From: Spiribacter vilamensis
Lineage (GTDB): Bacteria > Pseudomonadota > Gammaproteobacteria > Nitrococcales > Nitrococcaceae
Direction of reading: 5' to 3'
Length of the DNA: 64,000 nucleotides
Assembly: GCF_004217415.1 (NCBI RefSeq)
Contig: NZ_SHLI01000001.1
Location: 1,755,239 to 1,819,238, forward strand
Shown here: one piece after another, positions 1 through 10,359 of the stretch
Layout: every line of letters starts with the position of its first letter
Numbering within the stretch: the stretch's first letter is position 1
Position numbers and translations under genes: made by a program
The notes under the pieces: model-generated
What the model was told of the DNA's origin: nothing
Databases searched by the model: none
What the model saw: only the letters and a program-made list of their open reading frames with translations

Positions 1-1
1 G

Positions 2-1237
2 TACCGGCTCTACGATCTGATCTGGAAGCGCACCGTCGCCTGCCAGATGATTCACGCCACCATCGATACCGTCTCGGTGGATCTCGCCGCCGGTGACGTC
101 GCGAGCTTCCGGGCCACCGGCTCGACGATCCGCGATCCCGGCTTCATGGCCGTCTACCAGGAGGGCGCGGACGACCGGAGTGGCGATGCCAATGAACGCA
201 TTCTGCCGCCGCTCAGCGAGGGCGAGCGGATTCCGCTGACCGCGCTGCGGCCGGAACAGCATTTCACCGAGCCCCCGCCGCGGTACTCCGAGGCGAGCCT
301 GGTGCGCGCGCTCGAGGAGTACGGCATTGGCCGGCCGTCGACCTATGCCTCGATCCTCGCCACGCTTGAGGCGCGGAATTACGTGACCCAGGAGAACCGG
401 CGGTTCAAACCCACGGACACCGGGCGAGTGGTCACCAAATTCCTCACCGAGCACTTCGATCGCTACGTCGATTACGAGTTTACCGCCCGGATGGAGGACC
501 AGCTCGACGCCGTCTCCCGCGGCGAGACCGAGTGGGTGCCAGTGCTGCGCCAGTTCTGGGATCCCTTCCAGGAGCGTATCGAGGAAAAACAGCAGGTCTC
601 GCGCAGCGAGGTCATGAAGGCGCGCGAACTCGGCACCGATCCCCAGAGCGGCCGCCCGGTATCGGCCCGGCTGGGTCGCTACGGGCCCTTCGCCCAGCTC
701 GGTACGCGCGAGGATGAAGAGAAACCGAAATTCGCCAGTCTTCGGCCGGGACAGAGCATCGATACGATTACGCTGGACGAGGCACTGGCGCTGTTCACGC
801 TGCCCCGGGACCTGGGTACCACGCCGGACGGGCTGCCGCTCAGCGCCAACATCGGCCGCTTTGGTCCGTACGTGCGTTTCGGCGACCAGTTCGCATCCCT
901 CAAAAAGGACGACGACCCGTATACGATCGATCGCGATCGGGCCCTCGAACTGGTCGAGGAGAAAAAGGAGAACATCGCCAAACGCACCATTCAGAGCTTC
1001 GATGACGGGGCGTTGACGGTCATGAAGGGCCGGTTCGGGCCCTACGTCACCGACGGCCGCAAGCGTGTCAAAGTCCCCAAGGACCGCGAGGCGGAATCCC
1101 TTACGCAGGAAGAATGCCAGGCCCTGGTCGACGAGGCGCCGGAGCCCAAGGGCAAGGGCAAGGCCGCGAGCAAGAAGACCGGCACCGGAACCGGCAAGGC
1201 GAAGACCACCCGCAAGAAATCGTCCTCGAACCGCTGA
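2..1237 (+). CDS. topA: DNA topoisomerase I, C-terminal part (5' end outside window)
   Basis: This is the last 411 codons of type IA topoisomerase, which relaxes negatively supercoiled DNA. The frame is open from base 2, and the segment around the first ATG matches the family stretch just after the active-site tyrosine, which lies outside the window. Visible hallmarks are the EASLV motif followed by GIGRPSTYAS near residue 110, part of the DNA-binding core. The tail differs from the E. coli enzyme. There are no Cys4 zinc fingers; instead three glycine/phenylalanine repeats (cores GRYGPFAQLG, GRFGPYVRFG, GRFGPYVTDG) are followed by a Lys-rich end. Such repeats are the known Topo C-terminal repeat. 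tsaC follows after one base, so the two are probably co-transcribed. Identification is secure. Confidence 0.96.
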   Translation, partial: YRLYDLIWKRTVACQMIHATIDTVSVDLAAGDVASFRATGSTIRDPGFMAVYQEGADDRSGDANERILPPLSEGERIPLTALRPEQHFTEPPPRYSEASLVRALEEYGIGRPSTYASILATLEARNYVTQENRRFKPTDTGRVVTKFLTEHFDRYVDYEFTARMEDQLDAVSRGETEWVPVLRQFWDPFQERIEEKQQVSRSEVMKARELGTDPQSGRPVSARLGRYGPFAQLGTREDEEKPKFASLRPGQSIDTITLDEALALFTLPRDLGTTPDGLPLSANIGRFGPYVRFGDQFASLKKDDDPYTIDRDRALELVEEKKENIAKRTIQSFDDGALTVMKGRFGPYVTDGRKRVKVPKDREAESLTQEECQALVDEAPEPKGKGKAASKKTGTGTGKAKTTRKKSSSNR

Positions 1238-1238
1238 C

Positions 1239-1810
1239 ATGCGTGCGACCCGCCCGGCGCTGCGCCAGATCCGGGATTCCATCCTTGCCGGGGGTGTTGG
1301 CGCCTACCCCACCGAAGGTGTCTGGGGGCTCGGCTGCGACCCGCTCGATACCGCCGCCATTGAGCGCCTTATCCGACTCAAGGGCCGCGGTGCCGGCAAG
1401 GGCCTGATCGTGATCGCCGCGGATACCACGCAGCTGGACGGCCTGGTGCAATGGCCGAAACAGGCGCCAATCCGCGACACCATGCTTGCCACCTGGCCCG
1501 GCCCCGTCACCTGGGTCATGCAAGCCGCCGACGATCTGCCCGGACTGCTGACCGGCGGCCGATCCACCATCGCCGTGCGCGTTAGCCGACATCCACCGGT
1601 GATTGACCTGTGTCGCGGTATCGGTTCGGCGCTTGTCTCCACCAGCGCCAATCACAGCGGCAAGCCGGCGTGTCGGCGTCCCTGGCAGGTAAAGAAGGTG
1701 TTTGGCGACCGGCTCGACTGGTTCCTGCCGGGCCCGCTTGGCGGTCAGCGCGGTCCCTCCGAGATCCGCGAGGCGGAAACCGGACGCATCCTCCGCGCCG
1801 CGGCGCCGGC

Positions 1811-1814
<4 letters not shown>
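1239..1814 (+). CDS. tsaC: Threonylcarbamoyl-AMP synthase TsaC
   Basis: 191 residues. The YrdC/Sua5-family enzyme makes threonylcarbamoyl-AMP from threonine, bicarbonate and ATP, the first step of t6A37 modification of ANN-decoding tRNAs. Visible family motifs are AYPTEGVWGLGCDP near the N-terminus, LKGR plus KGLIVIA in the nucleotide-binding cleft, TWPGPVTW, and STSANHSG near residue 130. Length matches E. coli TsaC (about 190) rather than the longer two-domain Sua5. The start at 1239 is one base after the topA stop. A longer in-frame opening upstream lies inside topA in another frame and encodes a basic, low-complexity stretch, so it was not used. The gene ends tail-to-tail with moaE, sharing CTAG. 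Confidence 0.95.
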
Positions 1815-3256
<1,442 letters not shown>

Positions 3257-3461
3257 CGACCCGGTCACGAATCCTCACACGGCCTGTGCCTGTCAGTCCA
3301 AAATGGCAGGGCGACAACACGGACTATGTGGGGTAGCTTGATCTCACAGGGCGGCGCGCTTTTTTGCGCAGCGCAACAATAACCTACAGCGCTCAGGGGT
3401 CTGGTCACACGAAAACCGGACGGCTAGGCTGTGATTCAGAAGAAACCGAACGAGGTCAGAG

Positions 3462-6143
3462 ATGGCAGCAAAAATGACGCCCATACCGACGCCGGGCGAC
3501 CAGGATCCGCAGGAGACGCAGGAGTGGCTCGAGGCGATCGAGTCGGTCCTCGAGTACGAGGGCCCGGAACGGGCGCAGTTCCTGCTCGAACAGCTCGTGG
3601 ACAAGGCCCGACGCAGCGGTGGTCAGCTGCCCTTCAAGGCAACCACCGCGTACCAGAACACCATCCCGACCCAGCACGAAAAGCCTTTCCCGGGCGATCA
3701 GGCACTGGAATCGCGAATCCGCTCGATCATTCGCTGGAACGCCATGGCCATGGTGGTTCAGGCCAACCGCGACCGCGAAGGAATCGGTGGCCATATCGCG
3801 TCATTCGCCTCTTCCGCCACGCTCTACGAGGTCGGCTTCAACCATTTCTGGCGGGCCCCGAGCGAGGATTTCGGCGGCGACCTGGTGTTCATGCAGGGCC
3901 ACTCCGCCCCGGGGATCTACGCCCGTGCCTATCTTGAAGGCCGTCTCGACGACGATGATCTGCACAACTTCCGTGCCGATCTGGCCAAATCGGGCAAGCC
4001 CCTCTCCTCCTATCCGCACCCCTGGCTGATGCCCGATTTCTGGCAGCTCCCCACGGTGTCCATGGGACTGGGTCCCATCATGGGTGTCTACCAGGCCCGC
4101 TTCCTCAAGTATCTCCACAATCGCGGCATCGTCGACACCTCGGATCGCAAGGTCTGGGTGTTCTGCGGCGACGGCGAGATGGACGAGCCGGAGAGCCTGG
4201 GGGCGATCGGCGTGGCCGCCCGCGAGGGCCTCGACAACCTGATCTTCGTGATCAACTGCAACCTCCAGCGCCTCGACGGGCCGGTGCGTGGCAACGGCAA
4301 GATCATCCAGGAGCTGGAGGGCGAATTCCGCGGCGCCGGCTGGAATGTCCTCAAGGTGCTCTGGGGGTCCGCCTGGGATCCGCTGCTCGCGAAGGACACC
4401 CAGGGCTTTCTGCGGCGGCGCATGGACGAGGCCGTGGATGGCGAGTACCAGAATTTCAAGGCCAAGGGCGGCGCCTACACCCGCGAGCATTTCTTCGGTG
4501 AATACCCCGAGCTCAAGGCCATGGTGGCGAATATGTCCGACGAGGACATCTGGCAGCTCAAGCGCGGCGGCCACGACTCCACCAAGGTCTACAACGCCTA
4601 CAAGGCGGCCACCGAGCACGAGGGCCAGCCCACGGTCATCCTCGCCAAGACGGTGAAGGGCTACGGCATGGGCGAGGCCGGCGAAGGCCAGAACATCACC
4701 CATCAGCAGAAGAAGATGGCGGAAAACGCCCTCAAGGACTTCCGCGACCGCTTCCATATCCCGGTACCGGATGAACAGGTCGCCGAGGCGCCGTTCTACA
4801 AGCCGGCCGAAGATTCGCCGGAGATGAAATACCTGCATGAGCGCCGCCAGGCGCTGGGTGGCTACCTGCCGGAGCGGCGCATTACCGCCGAGCCGGTGAA
4901 AATCCCCGACCTCTCCGCCTTCGACGTGCTGCTCAAAGACAGCGGCGAGCGCGAGATGTCCACGACCATGGCCTACGTCCGCGCGCTGTCGATCATCGCC
5001 CGCGACAAGAGCCTCGCCTCGCGCCTGGTGCCGATCGTGCCCGACGAGGCGCGGACCTTCGGTATGGAAGGCCTGTTCCGCCAGCTCGGCATCTACGCCT
5101 CGAAGGGCCAGCTCTACGAGCCGCAGGATGCCGATCAGCTGATGTATTACCGCGAGGATCAGAAAGGCCAGATCCTGCAGGAGGGCATCAACGAGGCGGG
5201 CGCCATGTCCAGCTGGATCGCCGCGGCCACGGCCTACGCCAATCACGGCATCGAGATGATCCCGTTCTTCGCCTACTACTCCATGTTCGGCTACCAGCGG
5301 GTCGGCGATCTCTGGTACGCCGCCGGCGACATGCAGGCCAAGGGCTTTCTCATGGGCGGCACCGCCGGTCGCACGACGCTGAACGGCGAGGGCCTGCAGC
5401 ACGAGGATGGCCACAGCCACCTGATGACCGCGGCGCTGCCCAACTGCCGCTCGTTCGATCCGACCTTTGCCTACGAGATGGCGGTCATCATCCAGGACGG
5501 CATGAAGCGGATGTACGAGGAGCAGGAATCGGTCTTCTACTACATCACGATGATGAACGAGAACTACCACCAGCCGGCGATGCCGGAGGGTGCCGAGGAC
5601 GGCATCACCCGGGGTATGTACCGGTTCCGGCAGGGTGAGGCCGGCGAGCGTCGCGTACAGCTGATGGGCTCCGGCAGCATCCTCATCGAAGTGATCGCGG
5701 CGGCGGATCTGCTCAGGCAGGACTGGGGGGTCGAGAGCGACGTCTGGAGCTGCACCTCGTTCACGGAGCTTCGCCGTGACGGCATCGACTGCGAGCGCTA
5801 CAACATGCTGCATCCCGAGGACACGCCCCGCGTCCCCTACGTGCAGCAGTGCCTGGCGGAGCACGAAGGACCGGCCATCGCCTCCACCGACTACATGCGG
5901 GCCTTTGCCGACCAGATCCGGCCCTACATCGACCGCCACTACGTGGTGCTGGGAACGGATGGCTATGGTCGGTCCGACACCCGCGAGAACCTGCGACGCT
6001 TCTTCGAGGTGGATCGCTACTACGTGACCGTGGCGGCCCTCAAGGCACTGGCGGACGAGGGCACGATCAAGCCCGACCAGGTCAGCAAGGCGATCGCCCG
6101 GTACAACATCGACACCGACGCCCCTAATCCGGTCACGGTCTAG
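3462..6143 (+). CDS. aceE: Pyruvate dehydrogenase E1 component (homodimeric)
   Basis: 893 residues, the size of the single-chain E1 of Gram-negative bacteria. It uses thiamine diphosphate to decarboxylate pyruvate and reductively acetylate the lipoyl groups of E2. The ThDP/Mg motif is clear: GDGEMDEPES (236-245) followed by NCNLQRLDGPVRGN (265-278). The N-terminal segment rich in Asp/Glu, just before VLEYEGPERAQ, is usual for E1 proteins and helps bind E2. It opens a long co-oriented run; aceF follows after 29 bp. The 205-bp upstream gap must hold the promoter. The best I can find is TGGTCA-17-TAGGCT around 3400-3430, which is weak, and no PdhR-like operator is obvious. Confidence 0.98.
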   Translation: MAAKMTPIPTPGDQDPQETQEWLEAIESVLEYEGPERAQFLLEQLVDKARRSGGQLPFKATTAYQNTIPTQHEKPFPGDQALESRIRSIIRWNAMAMVVQANRDREGIGGHIASFASSATLYEVGFNHFWRAPSEDFGGDLVFMQGHSAPGIYARAYLEGRLDDDDLHNFRADLAKSGKPLSSYPHPWLMPDFWQLPTVSMGLGPIMGVYQARFLKYLHNRGIVDTSDRKVWVFCGDGEMDEPESLGAIGVAAREGLDNLIFVINCNLQRLDGPVRGNGKIIQELEGEFRGAGWNVLKVLWGSAWDPLLAKDTQGFLRRRMDEAVDGEYQNFKAKGGAYTREHFFGEYPELKAMVANMSDEDIWQLKRGGHDSTKVYNAYKAATEHEGQPTVILAKTVKGYGMGEAGEGQNITHQQKKMAENALKDFRDRFHIPVPDEQVAEAPFYKPAEDSPEMKYLHERRQALGGYLPERRITAEPVKIPDLSAFDVLLKDSGEREMSTTMAYVRALSIIARDKSLASRLVPIVPDEARTFGMEGLFRQLGIYASKGQLYEPQDADQLMYYREDQKGQILQEGINEAGAMSSWIAAATAYANHGIEMIPFFAYYSMFGYQRVGDLWYAAGDMQAKGFLMGGTAGRTTLNGEGLQHEDGHSHLMTAALPNCRSFDPTFAYEMAVIIQDGMKRMYEEQESVFYYITMMNENYHQPAMPEGAEDGITRGMYRFRQGEAGERRVQLMGSGSILIEVIAAADLLRQDWGVESDVWSCTSFTELRRDGIDCERYNMLHPEDTPRVPYVQQCLAEHEGPAIASTDYMRAFADQIRPYIDRHYVVLGTDGYGRSDTRENLRRFFEVDRYYVTVAALKALADEGTIKPDQVSKAIARYNIDTDAPNPVTV

Positions 6144-6160
6144 CGGCGAAGCACGGCGCA

Positions 6161-6166
6161 GGAGGA
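6161..6166 (+). promoter_or_regulatory. Ribosome binding site of aceF
   Basis: GGAGGA lies 6 bases before the GTG at 6173. It decides this non-ATG start: the encoded N-terminus then aligns with the lipoyl domain of E2 and mirrors the start of lpdA. Confidence 0.8.
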
Positions 6167-6172
6167 AATTGC

Positions 6173-7531
6173 GTGGCAGAGGTCAAGGAAATCACCGTCC
6201 CCGACATCGGCGACTTCGATGCGGTGGACGTCATTGAGGTACTGGTAGGGCCCGGCGACAGCGTCGCCGCGGAAGACTCGATCATCACCCTGGAGAGCGA
6301 CAAGGCAACCATGGAGGTGCCCTGCCCGGTGGCTGGCACCGTCACCGAGATGCTCATCAAGGCAGGTGACAAGGTCGCGGAGGGCACGCCGGTCGCCAAG
6401 GTCGAGGTGGCCGACGAGGCCGCTGGCGGCGGCGCCGGCGAGCCGGCGGCACCAGCCGCCGAGGCACCCGCCGAGGCCCCCGCCGAGGCGCCGTCGGCCG
6501 GGCTGGCCGCGGCGGCCGAGCCCGCGCCTGCAGCGGCGGAGAAGCCGACGCCGGCGCCGGAACCGGCACCGGCCGCATCGGCGCCCCTTTCCGCCGAGAC
6601 CCAGCGACTGGCGCATGCCGGCCCGTCGGTGCGGCGGTTCGCCCGCGAGCTCGGTGTCCCGCTCGACCAGGTCACGGGGAGCGGTCGCAAGGGTCGGATC
6701 AGCCGTGAAGACGTCCAGGCCTATGTCAAGTCGGTGCTCGAGGGGGGTGCGACCGCCGCGCCGGCACCGGCCACCGCACCCGCGGCCGAGGGCACGGGTA
6801 TCCCGCCGATTCCCGCGGTGGATTTCAGTAAATTCGGCGAGGTCGAGGAGATCGACCTGCCGCGTATCAAGCGCCTGTCCGGTCCGCATCTGCACCGCAG
6901 CTGGCTCAACATCCCGCATGTCACCCAGTTCGACGAGGCCGACCTCACCGAGCTCGACGCCTTCCGCAAGGCCGAGAAGGCCGAGGCGGAGAAGGCGGGA
7001 GTCAAGCTCACGCCGCTCGCCTTCATGGTCAAGGCATCGGCGCGGGCACTGCGCGAGTTCCCCGATTTCAACAGCTCGCTGCGCCCCGACGGGGCCGCCC
7101 TCATCCGCAAGCACTACATCAATATCGGTGTCGCGGTGGATACCCCCCAGGGCCTCGTGGTACCGGTTATCAAGGATGCCGACCGCAAGGGCATCTACGA
7201 CATCGCCGGTGATCTCGCCGAGCTCTCCGGCAAGGCCCGGGACGGGAAACTCGGCGCCGGCGACATGCAGGGTGGCACGTTCAGCATCTCCAGCCTCGGC
7301 GGCATCGGGGGCACGGCGTTCACGCCCATCGTCAACGCCCCGGAGGTCGCCATCCTCGGTGTCTCCAAGACCGCCACCAAACCGGTCTGGGATGGCAGCC
7401 AGTTCATGCCGCGGCTCATGCTGCCGCTGAGCCTCTCCTACGATCACCGGGTGATCGACGGGGCCTCCGCCGCGCGCTTTACCAATTACCTCGCGGGTGT
7501 GCTCGGCGATCTGCGCCGGCTCATCCTCTAG
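6173..7531 (+). CDS. aceF: Pyruvate dehydrogenase E2, dihydrolipoamide acetyltransferase
   Basis: 452 residues, GTG start. E2 is the core of the complex: it takes acetyl groups on its lipoyl arm and passes them to CoA. Domains in order: one lipoyl domain (residues 1-78, lipoylated Lys44 in ESDKATMEVP), an Ala/Pro/Glu-rich flexible linker (about 80-140), a peripheral-subunit binding domain (about 145-182, SVRRFARELGV), a second Ala/Pro linker, and the catalytic domain ending in SYDHRVIDG with His425 and Asp429. E. coli E2 carries three lipoyl domains; here there is one, but E3 carries a second (see lpdA). It lies between aceE and lpdA with gaps of 29 and 20 bp. Confidence 0.97.
   Translation: MAEVKEITVPDIGDFDAVDVIEVLVGPGDSVAAEDSIITLESDKATMEVPCPVAGTVTEMLIKAGDKVAEGTPVAKVEVADEAAGGGAGEPAAPAAEAPAEAPAEAPSAGLAAAAEPAPAAAEKPTPAPEPAPAASAPLSAETQRLAHAGPSVRRFARELGVPLDQVTGSGRKGRISREDVQAYVKSVLEGGATAAPAPATAPAAEGTGIPPIPAVDFSKFGEVEEIDLPRIKRLSGPHLHRSWLNIPHVTQFDEADLTELDAFRKAEKAEAEKAGVKLTPLAFMVKASARALREFPDFNSSLRPDGAALIRKHYINIGVAVDTPQGLVVPVIKDADRKGIYDIAGDLAELSGKARDGKLGAGDMQGGTFSISSLGGIGGTAFTPIVNAPEVAILGVSKTATKPVWDGSQFMPRLMLPLSLSYDHRVIDGASAARFTNYLAGVLGDLRRLIL
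6420..6590 (+). repeat. Ala/Pro/Glu-rich linker repeat in aceF
   Basis: Degenerate short tandem units encode runs such as EAPAEAPAEAP between the lipoyl and subunit-binding domains. This is the flexible swinging-arm linker typical of E2 and is also a stretch prone to replication slippage. Confidence 0.7.
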
Positions 7532-7551
7532 AACCGAGAGGATCGCGATTC

Positions 7552-9339
7552 ATGTCAGAAGCCAAGGAAGTTCGCGTCCCGGATATCGGCGACTTCGATG
7601 CGGTGGAAATCATCGAGGTGCTTATTGCCCCCGGTGACACCGTCGAGGCCGAGGGCTCACTGATCACCCTCGAGAGCGACAAGGCCACCATGGAGGTGCC
7701 GGCCCCGTTCGACGGGCGGATCGATTCCGTGCTGGTCAGTGTCGGTGACAAGGTGGCCGAGGGCGACCTGATCGCCATGGCCATCCCGGCCGAAGCGGCC
7801 GCCGACAGTGGCGGCGAAGAGCCCGCCACCGGCGAGGCACCCGCCGAGCCGGCGTCGACAACCGGCACCGCCGAACCGGCACCGGCAGCCGCTGCATCCG
7901 CCAGCGCCAACCAGGCCGCGCCCGATTCACCCGACTGCGATCTCCTCGTCGTGGGCGCGGGACCCGGCGGCTACAGCGCCGCCTTCCGGGCCGCGGACCT
8001 GGGGCTGAAGACGATCCTGGTCGAGCGTTATCCCAGTCTCGGCGGTGTCTGCCTGAACGTGGGCTGCATCCCGTCGAAGGCGCTGCTGCATGCGGCCAAG
8101 GTGATCGACGACGCCGCCTTCTTCGCTGACAACGGTATCGAGTTCGGCGAGCCGAAAATCGATCTGAAAAAGCTCGAATCGTGGAAATCCAGCGTGGTCG
8201 GCAAGCTGACCGGCGGCCTGGTGGGTCTGGCCAAACAGCGCAATGTCGAAACGGTGCACGGCCCTGCACAGTTCGTCGACGATTACCACGTCAAGGTCGA
8301 CACCGCCGATGGCGAGCGCTCGATCAGCTATCGCAATGTCATTATCGCCGCGGGCTCGCGGCCGATCGCCCCGCCCGGTTTCGATCTCGATCATCCGCGC
8401 ATCATGGACTCCACCGACGCGCTCAAGCTCGAGGAGGTACCGAAACGCATGCTCGTGGTGGGCGGCGGCATCATCGGTCTGGAAATGGCCTCGGTCTATC
8501 ACGCGCTTGGCAGCGAGATCACCGTCGTCGAGCTGGCGGACCGGATAATGACGGGGGCCGACGCGGACATCGTCAAGCCGTTCAAGAAGATCATCGACAA
8601 GCGCTACGCCAACATCTACCTCAATACGAAGGTCACCGCGCTGAAACCGGACGATGACGGCGTGAGCGTCGAGCTCGAGGGCGACAAGGCCCCCTCCGAG
8701 GATCGCTTCGACCGGGTGCTGGTCTCCGTGGGCCGGCGGCCGAACACCGATCGGCTCAATCTCGAGGCCACCAGCCTCGAGCTGATGGGTAACGGCTGCA
8801 TCCCCGCCGATGACCAGATGCGTACCCGCGTCGATCATATCTTCGCCATCGGTGATCTGATCGGCCAGCCGATGCTGGCACACAAGGCGGTTCACGAAGG
8901 CAAGGTGGCCGCCGAGGTCGCGGCCGGCGAGAAGAGCGCCTTCGATGCCCGGGTTATCCCGTCGGTGGCCTACACCGACCCGGAGGTTGCCTGGGTCGGT
9001 GTTACCCAGGAGCAGGCCAAAGCCGAGGGCATGGATGTCGAGATCGGCAGCTTCCCCTGGGCCGCCAATGGCCGCTCGCTGTCGCTCGGCCGCGACGAGG
9101 GCATCACCAAGCTGATCTTCGAGCGTGGCACGGAGCGCGTCGTCGGTGCCGGCATTGTCGGCCCCAACGCCGGTGACCTGATCGCGGAGGTCGGACTCGC
9201 GATCGAGATGGGTGCCGACATGCACGATATCGGCCTCACGATCCACCCGCATCCCACCATCTCCGAGACGGTGGGCATGGCGGCCGAGGCGGCGGCCGGT
9301 ACGCTGACGGACCTCTACATACCCAAGAAGAAACGCTGA
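7552..9339 (+). CDS. lpdA: Dihydrolipoamide dehydrogenase (E3) with N-terminal lipoyl domain
   Basis: 595 residues, about 120 longer than E. coli Lpd. E3 re-oxidises dihydrolipoamide with FAD and NAD+. The extra N-terminus is a full lipoyl domain almost identical in its first 50 residues to that of AceF (Lys44 in ESDKATMEVP), followed by an Ala/Pro linker to about residue 125. Then come the FAD motif VGAGPGG (134-140), the redox disulfide Cys167/Cys172 (GGVCLNVGC), the NAD fold (VGGGIIGLEMA) and the active-site His567/Glu572 in HPHPTISE. This lipoyl-E3 architecture is known in Neisseria and other proteobacteria. The position right after aceE-aceF assigns it to the pyruvate complex. Confidence 0.97.
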   Translation: MSEAKEVRVPDIGDFDAVEIIEVLIAPGDTVEAEGSLITLESDKATMEVPAPFDGRIDSVLVSVGDKVAEGDLIAMAIPAEAAADSGGEEPATGEAPAEPASTTGTAEPAPAAAASASANQAAPDSPDCDLLVVGAGPGGYSAAFRAADLGLKTILVERYPSLGGVCLNVGCIPSKALLHAAKVIDDAAFFADNGIEFGEPKIDLKKLESWKSSVVGKLTGGLVGLAKQRNVETVHGPAQFVDDYHVKVDTADGERSISYRNVIIAAGSRPIAPPGFDLDHPRIMDSTDALKLEEVPKRMLVVGGGIIGLEMASVYHALGSEITVVELADRIMTGADADIVKPFKKIIDKRYANIYLNTKVTALKPDDDGVSVELEGDKAPSEDRFDRVLVSVGRRPNTDRLNLEATSLELMGNGCIPADDQMRTRVDHIFAIGDLIGQPMLAHKAVHEGKVAAEVAAGEKSAFDARVIPSVAYTDPEVAWVGVTQEQAKAEGMDVEIGSFPWAANGRSLSLGRDEGITKLIFERGTERVVGAGIVGPNAGDLIAEVGLAIEMGADMHDIGLTIHPHPTISETVGMAAEAAAGTLTDLYIPKKKR

Positions 9340-9345
9340 CCGTCG

Positions 9346-10359
9346 ATGGCTCGGTCCGCCGCCGTCGTTGCCACCGGGCGCTATCTACCCGAGCGCCTTG
9401 TGAGCAACGACGAGCTGCGGAGCCAACTTGCCACCAGCGGTCATGCCGACATCATCGCCCGGCTCGAGGCCGGCTCCGGCATTCGTCAGCGCTACCGGGC
9501 GGCACCGGACCAGGCGACCTCGGACCTGGCGGTAGCGGCCGCTCGAAAGGCACTGGATCGCGCCGGTTGTCGGGCCGGCGATCTCGATCTCATTATCCTC
9601 GGCACCGACACCCCCGATCGGATCACCCCGGCGACCAGCGTGATCGTCCAGGCCAAACTCGGCGCCACGGGGGCGGGAACACTGGATATCGGCTGTGCCT
9701 GTGCATCGTTTCCAACCGCACTCGCCACCGCCACCGGGCTGATCGCCACCAATCGGTCGCTGCGACGCGTCATGGTGATCGGCGCCTACATGATGCAGCG
9801 CCTCGCCGACCCGGATGATCCGATGATCTTTTTCTACGGCGATGGCGCCGGCGCCGCCCTGATGATGCCGACCGACGGCCCCGGCCTGGTCACCAGCGCC
9901 TTCCTGGCCGACGGCCGATACGCCGATGACTGGGGCATCGCCGCTGGCGGGACCGCGGAGCCGGCCAGTCACGACGCCGTGGCCGCCGGCCGCACCCGGG
10001 TGCGCGTAAAGCGGCGCTATCCCCCCTCGATCAACGAGCAGGGCTGGCCGCGGATCATGCGACGCCTGGCCACCCAGGGAGATTTCCCGCTGGCGACCGT
10101 GAACCAGGCGGTATTCACCCAGATCAATGCCGCCAGCATCGATAATGCCTGTGCCACGCTGGACCTGGCCCCGGAACGCGCCCCGAAGCTCATGGATCGC
10201 TACGGTTACACGGGCTCGGCCTGCATCCCCATTGCCCTCGATCACATCATCGAGCATCGGCTCGCCGGCGCCGGGGATCTGGTCACGCTGGTGGGTTCCG
10301 GCGTAGGTTACAACATGGCGGGGGTCGCCCTGCGACTGGAGGAGAGAACGACCCGATGA
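9346..10359 (+). CDS. KAS III / FabH-like thiolase-fold protein lacking the catalytic His and Asn
   Basis: 337 residues with the thiolase fold of beta-ketoacyl-ACP synthase III. The nucleophile is in place: Cys119 in DIGCACASF. FYGDGAGAA near residue 163 and the C-terminal glycine loop are also family features. FabH normally completes the triad with His (in PHQAN) and Asn (in HGNTSAAS). The aligned stretches here read FTQIN and YGYTGSAC, so His becomes Thr258 and Asn becomes Tyr288. The protein can probably form an acyl-enzyme but not decarboxylate malonyl-ACP in the usual way. Function is unknown; an acyltransferase or hydrolase role is possible. It starts 7 bases after lpdA and overlaps the next gene by ATGA, so it belongs to the pyruvate dehydrogenase run. 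Confidence 0.8.
   Translation: MARSAAVVATGRYLPERLVSNDELRSQLATSGHADIIARLEAGSGIRQRYRAAPDQATSDLAVAAARKALDRAGCRAGDLDLIILGTDTPDRITPATSVIVQAKLGATGAGTLDIGCACASFPTALATATGLIATNRSLRRVMVIGAYMMQRLADPDDPMIFFYGDGAGAALMMPTDGPGLVTSAFLADGRYADDWGIAAGGTAEPASHDAVAAGRTRVRVKRRYPPSINEQGWPRIMRRLATQGDFPLATVNQAVFTQINAASIDNACATLDLAPERAPKLMDRYGYTGSACIPIALDHIIEHRLAGAGDLVTLVGSGVGYNMAGVALRLEERTTR

Noticed and set aside
3330-3375. GC/T-rich stretch upstream of aceE (GCGCGCTTTTTTGCGC) as a terminator for hemF
   Set aside because: The T tract is in the loop, not after a stem, and only a 4-bp stem can form.
3801-5939. A 712-codon open frame opposite aceE
   Set aside because: Mirror of the aceE codon pattern, no family motif, no start signal.
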